Below, in pieces: positions 51,378 to 59,156 of a stretch of 64,000 nucleotides of DNA; within the stretch, counting starts at the first letter, position 1, and each line of letters opens with the position of its first letter. Under the pieces are notes generated by a model, which saw only the letters and a list, made by a program, of their open reading frames with translations, was not told the DNA's origin and did no database searches. A program made the position numbers and the translations under genes. The DNA comes from JBOGVZ01 sp050692985 (lineage in GTDB: Bacteria > Actinomycetota > UBA4738 > CALAEC01), in NCBI GenBank assembly GCA_050692985.1, contig JBOGVZ010000077.1:1-64000 (forward strand). The letters are read 5' to 3'.

Positions 51378-51937
51378 GGACGCTCCCCCGCCGCCTCCGT
51401 CAGTCGCCGCCGGGCGGTGTCCACCAGCCCCTCCATCTGCTCGAGGTTGTTCACGGTCCCCTTGGCCCGGACCACGCCGAGGCCGTCGAGCACCACGGCG
51501 TAGGGCGTGCCGGGGATCCCGAAGCCCCGAGCGATGTCCGGGCCGGCTACCACCGGGGCATCGAGGCGGCCGGGCAGGGTGGCCTCCGAGCCGTCGCCGT
51601 CGGAGACCACCACGGGGGCCATGAGCCCCGTCCGGGCCACGGCGGGCAGCGAGGGCAGGACCTCCCGGCACACCGGGCATCCGGGAGAGACGAACAGGAG
51701 GAGCTGCGCCGTTCCGGGTCCGGCGATCTGCACGGGGCGGCCCCCGGTGTCGAGGGCATCGATGGGCTCGGGGGCCTCACCCAGGGGCGGCCCCTCCTCG
51801 TCCATCTCCAGGGCTCCACGAGGACCCAGGCGGAGATGGAGCGTGCCAACCTGGCGGGCCAGCGCCAGCACCACCAGCGCCAGGACGACGACCAGCCCCC
51901 ACAGAACCACGTACGAGGCCAGCCACCATCCCGACAC
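51374..51937 (-). CDS. MauD-like membrane-anchored thioredoxin-fold protein
   Basis: A 187-residue protein from GTG 51937 with GGGAGGAG upstream. One N-terminal membrane helix (about 5-27) is followed by a linker and a thioredoxin-like domain with the redox motif FVSPGCPVCREVLPSL (CPVC) and IPGTPYAVVLDGLG. MauD assists disulfide formation or reshuffling in the MauA subunit. It leads the operon mauD, mauA-like, micropeptide, mauE-like. The start is 43 bp from the divergent Kelch gene. Confidence 0.78.
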   Translation of the reverse strand: MSGWWLASYVVLWGLVVVLALVVLALARQVGTLHLRLGPRGALEMDEEGPPLGEAPEPIDALDTGGRPVQIAGPGTAQLLLFVSPGCPVCREVLPSLPAVARTGLMAPVVVSDGDGSEATLPGRLDAPVVAGPDIARGFGIPGTPYAVVLDGLGVVRAKGTVNNLEQMEGLVDTARRRLTEAAGERP

Positions 51938-51979
51938 TGCCGCTCCTCCCGGGAGTACCAAGTCCGACAAAATAGCCCC

Positions 51980-53335
51980 GTGCCGGTCGATGTCAAGCGG
52001 AACCCCACGACACCGGCGTTGGCCGCCCTGGTGGCCGCGGGCCTGCTGGCCGCGCTCCCGGCCGGCGCCGGCCCAGGCCGCCCGGCCCCACAGCGGGTCG
52101 AGGCGGGCTGGACGGAGCTTCCCTCCGGGCCCCTGGAGGCTCGGGGGTTCCACACCGCGGTGTGGACCGGCCGGGAGATGCTGGTGTGGGGCGGCGGCTC
52201 CGCCGGGGGGCTGTTCGACGATGGAGCCGCGTACGACGTCGCCTCGCGCTCGTGGACGGCCCTGCCGCCGGCCCCCCTGGAGGGCCGGACCGGCCACTCG
52301 GCGGTGTGGACCGGCCGGGAGATGCTGCTGTGGGGTGGGTGCTGCGCCCGCCGGGGCGGGGAGTTCGGGGACGGGGCCGCCTACGACCCCGGAGCCGGCC
52401 GATGGCGGCGGCTGCCCCCGGCGCCCATCCACGCCCGCAGCGCCCACACCGCGGTGTGGACGGGTGAGGAGATGGTGGTGTGGGGAGGGCTGGTGTTCGG
52501 CCGGTTCTTCGGCGACGGCGCGGCCTACGATCCCGCCACCCGCACCTGGCGACGGCTGGCCCCGGCCCCGGTGGGGCCTCGGGCCTCGCACACCGCCGTG
52601 TGGACGGGCCAGGACGTGGTGGTGTGGGGTGGGACCTTCGAGGCCGAGGGCCTGGACGACGGGGCCGCCTACGACCCCCGCCGGGACCGGTGGCGGCCGA
52701 CCTCCGAACCACCGGTGACCCACCGGGCCGGCCACACGGCGGTGTGGACGGGAGAGCACATGATCGTGTGGGGCGGGTGCTGCGACGGGGGTGGCCACGC
52801 CCTCGGCAACGGGGCCGCGTACGATCCCGGGGCCGACGGGTGGACCCCCCTGCCGGCGGCCCCCGTGGGCGACCGAGAGGACCACGCGGCGGTGTGGACC
52901 CGGGGCGTCATGGTGGTGTGGGGAGGCCGCCGGGGGCTGGACGCCTATCGGGGAGACGGGGCGGCCTACCTGCCAGGCCTCGACCGGTGGCGGCCCCTGG
53001 CGCCATCGCCGCTCGCCCCCAGGGGCGGACACACCGCGGTGTGGACGGGCCGGGAGCTCCTGGTGTGGGGCGGGTGCTGCGCAGAGGGCGGCGGGGCCTA
53101 CGGGGACGGCGCCGCGCTCACGCCGGCCCCGAGGGCGGCCGGGGGCTCCCCCGAGTCCGCCCCCCCGGAGGGCACGCCACCGTCGCGAACGGCCGGCGGA
53201 CGACCGCCCCCCGGCGCCGAGCGGGGGGTGCCGTGGACGGCCCTGGCCGCGGCCCTGGCCGCGGTAGCCACGCTGCTGGGGGCGGCCGCCCTCCAGCGCC
53301 GACGGCGGGACCGCCGGCAGCGCTCCGGTGGGTGA
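51980..53335 (+). CDS. Secreted seven-repeat Kelch propeller with C-terminal membrane anchor
   Basis: A 451-residue protein from GTG 51980. Signal peptide (about 12-33), then seven repeats of about 50 residues, each R-x-x-H-T-A-V-W-T-G-x-x-x-x-V-W-G-G and then DGAAYDP-x-x-x-x-W, forming a seven-bladed propeller. Blades 2, 5 and 7 have VWGGCC, paired cysteines at the same site. A Pro/Ala/Arg linker leads to a last helix (WTALAAALAAVATLLGAAAL) and a basic tail, an outside-facing anchor. It is divergent from the mau-like operon, so shared control is plausible. Confidence 0.82.
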   Translation: MPVDVKRNPTTPALAALVAAGLLAALPAGAGPGRPAPQRVEAGWTELPSGPLEARGFHTAVWTGREMLVWGGGSAGGLFDDGAAYDVASRSWTALPPAPLEGRTGHSAVWTGREMLLWGGCCARRGGEFGDGAAYDPGAGRWRRLPPAPIHARSAHTAVWTGEEMVVWGGLVFGRFFGDGAAYDPATRTWRRLAPAPVGPRASHTAVWTGQDVVVWGGTFEAEGLDDGAAYDPRRDRWRPTSEPPVTHRAGHTAVWTGEHMIVWGGCCDGGGHALGNGAAYDPGADGWTPLPAAPVGDREDHAAVWTRGVMVVWGGRRGLDAYRGDGAAYLPGLDRWRPLAPSPLAPRGGHTAVWTGRELLVWGGCCAEGGGAYGDGAALTPAPRAAGGSPESAPPEGTPPSRTAGGRPPPGAERGVPWTALAAALAAVATLLGAAALQRRRRDRRQRSGG

Positions 53336-53449
53336 GGGGCTACTCGACGGTGACGGAGGAGCGATCGTCCCGGGGGTCCGGCTCCTGCCCGCACGCCACG
53401 CCCAGCAGGGCGGCCACCACCGCCGCCACCGGCGCGCGGCGGAGGGGGG

Positions 53450-53908
53450 TCACGTGGAGATCCGGGGCTTGGGGGGTCGGGCCGCGGCCTCCAGCATGTC
53501 CAGGGCCTCCGGTGGCAGCCCGTGGACCCGCATGGCGGAGCGGACCATGTTCAGGTACTGGTCACTCGGCCGGACGAAGCCCGACTGATGGGCCACCCGG
53601 TACGTCACGCACGTGGTGATCTCGTCGCCGAGGGCCACACGGACCTCCTCCCGCCGGTAGAAGGTGGGATGTCCCTCATAGGTGTCCAGGCGCTCGACGT
53701 CCTCCGGCTCCACCGCCCACACCAGGCCCCACACGTGCCCGTCCTCGTCGGGCTCGATGTTGGCCGCGCCGCCCCCCCACCGGTCTGAGTACACGTTGAA
53801 CTCGAGCCGGTAGCCACCCAGCCGCCCGGGGCCCAGGGGCTGGGCTGTCTCGGAGAATTCCGCCATGTTGCGATCGTCGATGTTGCTGCCGTAGGCGAGG
53901 TATCGCAT
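53450..53908 (-). CDS. Gamma-glutamylcyclotransferase-like protein
   Basis: A 152-residue protein from ATG 53908, overlapping the uppS stop (ATGA). The start MRYLAYGSNIDDRNM is the AIG2/GGCT-like YGSN motif that binds the gamma-glutamyl group. The acid residue expected in catalysis lies in VERLDTYEGHPTFYRRE. It probably acts on gamma-glutamyl or related small peptides. Co-expression with uppS and recO is likely. Confidence 0.86.
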   Translation of the reverse strand: MRYLAYGSNIDDRNMAEFSETAQPLGPGRLGGYRLEFNVYSDRWGGGAANIEPDEDGHVWGLVWAVEPEDVERLDTYEGHPTFYRREEVRVALGDEITTCVTYRVAHQSGFVRPSDQYLNMVRSAMRVHGLPPEALDMLEAAARPPKPRIST

Positions 53909-54645
53909 CACCCCGGGAGCGTACCGAATCTGCGATCGCGCTTCTGGAAGTCCCGGATGGCCTCGAACAGGTGCTCGCGGCTGAAGTCCGGCCACAGCAC
54001 GGGGGTGAACCACAGCTCGGAGTAGGCCGCCTGCCAGATCAGGAAATTCGAGATCCGCATCTCGCCCGAGGTCCGGATCACCAGGTCCGGGTCCGGGACG
54101 TCCGGGAGGTACAGCCGGCGCCCGATGCTCTCGGCCTTGATGCGCTCGCCCTTCAGCCGTCCCGCGTCGCGCTCGGCCAGCATGCGGCGCATGGCGTCGA
54201 CGATCTCGGTGCGGCCGCCGTAGTTCAGGGCCACCACCAGCGTGAGCTTCCGGTTCCCCCGGGTGATGCGCTCGGCGTCCTCCATCTCCTTGATGACGGA
54301 CCGGGGCAGGCGCCAGTCCCGGCGCCCCAGGAAGCGGATCCGCACCCCGCGCTCGTGCAGCTCGTCGCGGCGGGCCCGGATCAACCGGCGGTTGAAGTTC
54401 ATCAGGAACCGGACCTCGGAGCGGGGCCGGCGCCAGTTCTCCGTGGAGAACGCGTACACCGTGAGGTATCGGAGCCCCACGTCGAGGGCTCCCTCGACCA
54501 CGTCGTACAGGGCCCGCTCCCCGGCCTCGTGCCCCTTGGTCCGGGGCAGCCCCCGCTGGGCGGCCCACCGGCCGTTGCCGTCCATGACGATGGCCACGTG
54601 GCGGGGGATGGCCGCCCGGTCGAGGTCGTGGAGGAACGAGCTCAT
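53908..54645 (-). CDS. uppS: Isoprenyl transferase (undecaprenyl-diphosphate synthase family)
   Basis: A 245-residue cis-prenyltransferase. Motifs: HVAIVMDGNGRWA (catalytic Asp), GHEAGERAL, YLTVYAFSTENWRRP, ALNYGGRTEIVDA and DLVIRTSGEMRISNFLIWQ. It builds the polyprenyl carrier for wall synthesis. The start overlaps the recO stop by 4 bp. Confidence 0.95.
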   Translation of the reverse strand: MSSFLHDLDRAAIPRHVAIVMDGNGRWAAQRGLPRTKGHEAGERALYDVVEGALDVGLRYLTVYAFSTENWRRPRSEVRFLMNFNRRLIRARRDELHERGVRIRFLGRRDWRLPRSVIKEMEDAERITRGNRKLTLVVALNYGGRTEIVDAMRRMLAERDAGRLKGERIKAESIGRRLYLPDVPDPDLVIRTSGEMRISNFLIWQAAYSELWFTPVLWPDFSREHLFEAIRDFQKRDRRFGTLPG

Positions 54646-55388
54646 CGGTCCGTCCGGGGCCTGGTGGCGGCCAGGAGCGGCAGGGCCCGGATCCGGCGCT
54701 CGATGTGGTACTCGGCGAACCCGTACAGCAGCGCCCGGGCCTCGCCCCGGACCTCGCCCGGCGGTGAGCCGGCCCCCGTCGCCTCCAGCTCCACGGCCAG
54801 CAGTCCGGCCAGCCACGCCAGGGCCGCGGCCCCGGCCTTCCGGGCGTCCCGGTCGCGGCACCCCTCGCAAACCGCCCCGCCCTGGGACGGCGAGAACCGG
54901 CCCACCGGGGTGCTCCCGCACACCGCGCAGGCGGTGAGGCTGGGGGCGAAGCCGGACAGGTTCAGCAGGCGGAGCAGGAAGGCCTCCGCCACCGCGGCCG
55001 GGTCGGCGGGCGCCGTCTCCAGCGCCCGGAGCCCCTGGAGGAGCAGGAGGAACAGCCGCACGTTCTTCTCGTGCTCCTCGGCGACCTTGTCGGTGGCTTC
55101 CAGCATGGCCTCGCCGGCGGAGAACAGCTCGAAGTCCTCCCGCAGCGCCCGGAACGGGTGGATGATCTCGGCCTGGGTGACCGTGTCGAGGTTCCGGCCC
55201 CGGTAGAGCAGCAGGTTCACGTGGGTGAAGGGCTCGAGCCGGGCCCCGAACTTGCTCTGGGTCCGGCGGATGCCCTTGGCCACCGCTCGCACCTTGCCCG
55301 ATCCCTGGGTGAGGACCGTGATGATCTTGTCGGCCTCGCCCAGCTTGATCGAGCCCAGGACGATCCCCTGCTCCTTGTACAGCGGCAT
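54642..55388 (-). CDS. recO: DNA repair protein RecO
   Basis: A 248-residue protein. The N-terminal OB fold is visible as YKEQGIVLGSIKLGEADKII; a helical part follows with EMLEATDKVAEE-like sequence, and a zinc finger CAVCGS and CEGC. RecO loads RecA with RecR. The recO-uppS pairing is typical of Actinomycetota. Confidence 0.94.
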   Translation of the reverse strand: MPLYKEQGIVLGSIKLGEADKIITVLTQGSGKVRAVAKGIRRTQSKFGARLEPFTHVNLLLYRGRNLDTVTQAEIIHPFRALREDFELFSAGEAMLEATDKVAEEHEKNVRLFLLLLQGLRALETAPADPAAVAEAFLLRLLNLSGFAPSLTACAVCGSTPVGRFSPSQGGAVCEGCRDRDARKAGAAALAWLAGLLAVELEATGAGSPPGEVRGEARALLYGFAEYHIERRIRALPLLAATRPRTDR

Positions 55389-55473
55389 CCGGGCGAATCG
55401 TAACAACCCCATCCACGCTGGGGGGTCCGCTCGCCGTCGGGTCCGCGGTGGTCCCGCTCGGGGCGAGCTCCCC

Positions 55474-55492
55474 CCCGGGAAGGAATCCCGGG
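55474..55492. promoter_or_regulatory. Inverted repeat in the recO / metalloprotease divergent region
   Basis: CCCGGGA and TCCCGGG flank AGGAA, giving 7-bp arms. It lies 24 bp before the metalloprotease start and 86 bp before recO, in a divergent promoter region. An operator is possible; there is no further support. Confidence 0.3.
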
Positions 55493-55515
55493 TCTCGCGG
55501 CGAACATTAGGCTTC

Positions 55516-57525
55516 GTGCGCATCCGATCCCTCGCCGCGATCCTCGGTGTCCTGCTCGTCCTCGGCCCCCTTCCCGCCAGTGGGAGCGCCGGGAAAGCCC
55601 GCTCGGGCGGGACGCTGCGCGGCGATCTCGGGCCGGCCGAGGGCTCGCCCGTCGCGGCGGCTGCCGCGGCCCTCGACCGGTTCGACGACCGGCTGGGGAT
55701 CGACGCCTCCGACTTCTCGTTCGACCGGGCCCGCCGGTCGCTGGTCGGCGTCCACGTCCGGGGCTCCCAGGTCCGCGGGGGCGTGGCCGTGGACGGCACG
55801 GTGGCGGCCGTGGACATCGTGGACGGCCGCATCTGGCAGGTGAAGGCCACCTCGATCGGCCTCCCGGGCCGCCCGGCGACGGCTCCCGTCTCCCGGGATG
55901 GCGCCGTGGCGGCCGCGGTGACGGCCACCGAAGCGCACCCGGTGGTCGCTCCCTCCGCCACCCGGCTGCTGGTTCCTGTGGGCGACCGCCTGGCCGATAC
56001 CTGGCGGGTGGCGGTGCTGTCGTTCGCTCCGGCCGTGGCCGCCACCGTGGACGTCGACGCGGCCACCGGAGCGGTTCGAAAGGTCCGGGACGACCGGCGT
56101 TTCGCCGACGGCACGGCCACGGTGTTCGATCCCAACGCCGTCGTGGCCCTGAAGGACTCCACCGTCCGCCAGCCCGGCGTCGACCTCATCGTGGACACCG
56201 ACCTCGACAGCCCCGAGCTGACCGCCGCCCGCACCACCCTGGCGGTCCGCGAGGTCGACCCGACGTTCCTGCCAGCCGGACGGATGGTCGGGCCGTGGGT
56301 GGACGTCCGCGGTACCCCCGGGCTCGATCCCGACGCCACCTTCGAGTACACCCGCGGCGATCCCCGGTTCGAGACCACGATGGCATACACGCACCTCGAC
56401 CGGCTCCAGCGGTACTTCCAGGCGCTCGGGTTCACTGGCGAGGCCGGTGTCAACGCCGAACCGCAGGACGTGTACACGATCCGGGTCGAGGGCTTCGACA
56501 ACAGCTTCTACATGCCCTCGAACGACCTGATGCTGTTCGGAGCCGGCGGGGTGGACGACGCGGAGGACGCGGAGGTCATCGTCCACGAGTACGGCCATGC
56601 GGTCCAGGACGCCCAGGTTCCCGGGTGGGGGAACACGCACGAAGGTGGCTCGATGGGGGAAGGGTTCGGGGACTGGCTGGCCGGCAACTACTACGCCGGC
56701 TCGATCAGCGAGGGCTTCCAGGACGAATGCATCGCCGACTGGGACGCCACGTCGTACTCGAACGCCGACCCCCCGTGCCTGCGCCGGCTCGACGAGGACA
56801 AGCACTACCCCGAGGACATGGAGGGTGGGGTCCACGCCGACGGCGAGATCTGGTCGGCGTTCCTGTGGACCATGCGCAACCGTCTCGTTCTCGTGAAGAC
56901 TCGGCCGATACCCACGACCACATTGGACGGCTCCAGGCCGTCGACCTCGGAGATCCGCACCGCGAACTCGACCACGCTCGTGCTTGCCTCGCACGAGTTC
57001 CTGACCCCGGATGCGAACTTCGCCGACGGGGTGGCCGGCCTGGAGATGGCCGCCGCCGCCCTGGGCCAGCCGCGATGGGCCAGCCAGGTCCACCGGCTGG
57101 CCATCCAGTTCGGCTTCTTGGAGGCCCCCTCGAGCGGTGGCGGGTCCGGCCCGGCGCAGCCGCCGATCAGCGGCTCGGTCCGGCCGCTGGCGCCTGGCCT
57201 GGGTGAGCGGGTCATGGGGGTCACCGCGGAAGCCTTCGAGTTCGACTCGCTGGAGGGGTTCGACAACGCCACCGCGGAAGTCCTGGCGCGCCCGGCCCTC
57301 CCGGCCGACATCGACCTGTACCTCCAGCTTCAGCAGGACGACGGATCCTGGAGCGGCGACCTCGCCAGCGCGGAGTCCGGTAGCACCTCCCAGGAGCTCC
57401 TCACCACCGGCCGCCTGGACCCCGGGCACTACCGGGTCATCGTGCAGTCGTGGCTGGGCCCGCCGGCCATCGAGGTGGCCCTGACGATCACGTTCTTCAA
57501 CACGGACGGGGCAGCGGGCGAGTAG
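55516..57525 (+). CDS. Secreted M36 (fungalysin)-like zinc metalloprotease
   Basis: A 669-residue protein from GTG 55516, with a signal peptide (about 1-24). A prodomain with PepSY-like sequence follows (WRVAVLSFAPAVAATVDVDA). The catalytic domain has the zinc motif VIVHEYGHAVQD and, about 22 residues later, the third ligand in GEGFGDWLAG. The nearby ADGEIWSAFLW is typical of M36 enzymes. A beta-sandwich similar to bacterial pre-peptidase domains ends the protein. Between about residues 455 and 480 the sequence looks unlike the family and may be locally altered. Extracellular proteolysis is expected. Confidence 0.82.
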   Translation: MRIRSLAAILGVLLVLGPLPASGSAGKARSGGTLRGDLGPAEGSPVAAAAAALDRFDDRLGIDASDFSFDRARRSLVGVHVRGSQVRGGVAVDGTVAAVDIVDGRIWQVKATSIGLPGRPATAPVSRDGAVAAAVTATEAHPVVAPSATRLLVPVGDRLADTWRVAVLSFAPAVAATVDVDAATGAVRKVRDDRRFADGTATVFDPNAVVALKDSTVRQPGVDLIVDTDLDSPELTAARTTLAVREVDPTFLPAGRMVGPWVDVRGTPGLDPDATFEYTRGDPRFETTMAYTHLDRLQRYFQALGFTGEAGVNAEPQDVYTIRVEGFDNSFYMPSNDLMLFGAGGVDDAEDAEVIVHEYGHAVQDAQVPGWGNTHEGGSMGEGFGDWLAGNYYAGSISEGFQDECIADWDATSYSNADPPCLRRLDEDKHYPEDMEGGVHADGEIWSAFLWTMRNRLVLVKTRPIPTTTLDGSRPSTSEIRTANSTTLVLASHEFLTPDANFADGVAGLEMAAAALGQPRWASQVHRLAIQFGFLEAPSSGGGSGPAQPPISGSVRPLAPGLGERVMGVTAEAFEFDSLEGFDNATAEVLARPALPADIDLYLQLQQDDGSWSGDLASAESGSTSQELLTTGRLDPGHYRVIVQSWLGPPAIEVALTITFFNTDGAAGE

Positions 57526-57534
57526 TCCCCGCGC

Positions 57535-57957
57535 CTAGCGGACGGCCAGCCAGATCCCCACGGCGACGGCAGCGCCCACCAGGACCACCGCCACCACGGT
57601 CCACCCGGCCACCTTCGGGTTGAGGCCGGCGCTTCGGGCCGCGGCGTCGAAGCGCCGCCGGGCCCGGTGGAGCCACCGCTCCGCCCATTCGAACTCCGTG
57701 GCCAGAACGGCCAGGCCGGCGATGATCACCAGGGCCCCGGGGCCGGGCACCAACGGAAGGGCCAGGATGATCCCCACGATCACCAGGCCGAACCCGGCGA
57801 TGCCCACCCCGATCCGCCGGCCGCCCCGGTGCCAGAACCCCCGACCGGGACGGGCACGCCTTCGGCGGTGGGACTCTCCGGCCGGCAGCTCTTCGAGAGG
57901 CTCCCCGGGCCGGCCGGTGGGCTCTTCGGGAGGCAGACCTCTGGCCTCGTCGGTCAA
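57535..57957 (-). CDS. PGPGW-family membrane protein
   Basis: A 140-residue protein with a charged Arg-rich N-terminus and hydrophobic helices near 55-75, 80-95 and 115-135. The motif PLVPGPGALVIIAGLAVLATEFEWA identifies the PGPGW (TIGR02611) family. Function unknown. The start seems to be TTG 57957, overlapping the aldehyde-dehydrogenase-like stop (TTGA), which puts it in the deoC operon. Confidence 0.78.
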   Translation of the reverse strand: MTDEARGLPPEEPTGRPGEPLEELPAGESHRRRRARPGRGFWHRGGRRIGVGIAGFGLVIVGIILALPLVPGPGALVIIAGLAVLATEFEWAERWLHRARRRFDAAARSAGLNPKVAGWTVVAVVLVGAAVAVGIWLAVR

Positions 57958-58814
57958 GCGCCCATCGGGTGCCAGACGGTCTTCATCTCCATCAGGGCCG
58001 TGACGGCGTAGGGGCTCTGGGCCCCGTCGGAGAACCAGTCCGCATCCCCGTCCCCGCCGACGAGCCGCTTGACGTTCTGGGCCGCGAGCTGCTCGACCTC
58101 CGACCGGAGCTCCCCGGGCACCCCGGCCACATCGAGGGCGTTCACGTCCATGTGCCCCGCCAGCCACGGGATCAGCTCGGCCTTGATGCCGGTCAGTACG
58201 TTGATCACGCCGCCGGGCACGTCCGACGTTGCCAGCACCTCGGACAGGGTGATTGCCGGGAGCGGCCACCGCTCGCTCGCCAGGATCACGGCAACGTTCC
58301 CCGAAACGATGGCCGGGGCCAGCCGCGACACCAGCCCCAGCAGCGGAGACTCCTCGGGGGCCACGATCCCCACCACGCCGGTGGGCTCGGGGATCGTGAA
58401 GTTGAAGTACGGCGCCGCCACCGGGTTCACCGACCCCAGGACGTGGTGGACCTTGTCCGACCATCCCGCGTACCACACCCACCGGTCGATGGAGGCGTCA
58501 ACCTCCCGGTCCGGGTCGGCAGAGCCGGTGCGGGCCACCTCGTCGACGAACTGGGCCCGGCGACCCTCCATGAGCTCGGCCACCCGGTACAGCACCTGCC
58601 CCCGGTTGTAGGCGGTGGCGCCCGACCATCCCGAGAGCGCCCCCCGGGCGGCCCGGACCGCTTCGCGGAGGTCCTTCCGGGAGGCCCGCACCGCCTGGGC
58701 CAGCACCTCCCCCTCGATGCCCCGGACCGGGTACGTCCGCCCAGACTCCGACCGGGGGAACGCGCCGCCCACGTAGAGCTTGTAGGTCTTGCGGATCGGT
58801 ACCCGGTCGCTCAT
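57954..58814 (-). CDS. Aldehyde-dehydrogenase-like protein lacking the catalytic cysteine part
   Basis: A 286-residue protein from ATG 58814. It is clearly homologous to the N-terminal and NAD-binding half of aldehyde dehydrogenases (EGEVLAQAVRASRKDLREAV, PTGVVGIVAPEESPLLGLVSR, VPGGVINVLTG). The region with the nucleophile Cys and the C-terminal oligomerisation part is absent. The stop is coupled to the next gene, so the short form seems fixed rather than broken. It lies third after deoC and a full aldehyde dehydrogenase and may be a partner subunit. Confidence 0.78.
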   Translation of the reverse strand: MSDRVPIRKTYKLYVGGAFPRSESGRTYPVRGIEGEVLAQAVRASRKDLREAVRAARGALSGWSGATAYNRGQVLYRVAELMEGRRAQFVDEVARTGSADPDREVDASIDRWVWYAGWSDKVHHVLGSVNPVAAPYFNFTIPEPTGVVGIVAPEESPLLGLVSRLAPAIVSGNVAVILASERWPLPAITLSEVLATSDVPGGVINVLTGIKAELIPWLAGHMDVNALDVAGVPGELRSEVEQLAAQNVKRLVGGDGDADWFSDGAQSPYAVTALMEMKTVWHPMGA

Positions 58815-58853
58815 GGATGCTCCCCCGTGGCCGGCGGGTATCCTGTGGCGGCC

Positions 58854-59156
58854 GTGCGCAACCAGAGGCGGCTGACGCGCCTGACCGTGCTGGCCTCGAT
58901 CTGGCTGGCCGGGTGGTTCCTCGTGTCGTGGCTCTCCTCGCTGGGCGTCTCCTGCTCGACCGACGCGTGCCAGAGCCGGGCGGACACCGGATGGGCGGTG
59001 CTGATGGGGGCCCAGCTGCTGTGGGGGATCGCGGCCGTGGTCGCCCTGGCCCGCAGGCCATGGCGTCCGTGGGGGCTCGCCATGGCCCTGGTCCTGCCGC
59101 CGTCCACGTTCCTCCTGGTCACGGGGATCTTCTACCCTTCCGGGTTCTCTCTCTGA
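58854..59156 (+). CDS. Hypothetical three-helix membrane protein
   Basis: About 100 residues from GTG 58854 (GTG 58845 is possible). Three hydrophobic segments (about 8-28, 43-65 and 72-95) with Cys in the first loop (GVSCSTDACQS). It is divergent from the 57954 gene, and its last 25 bp overlap the 3' end of the full aldehyde dehydrogenase gene on the other strand. No family recognised. Confidence 0.6.
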   Translation: MRNQRRLTRLTVLASIWLAGWFLVSWLSSLGVSCSTDACQSRADTGWAVLMGAQLLWGIAAVVALARRPWRPWGLAMALVLPPSTFLLVTGIFYPSGFSL

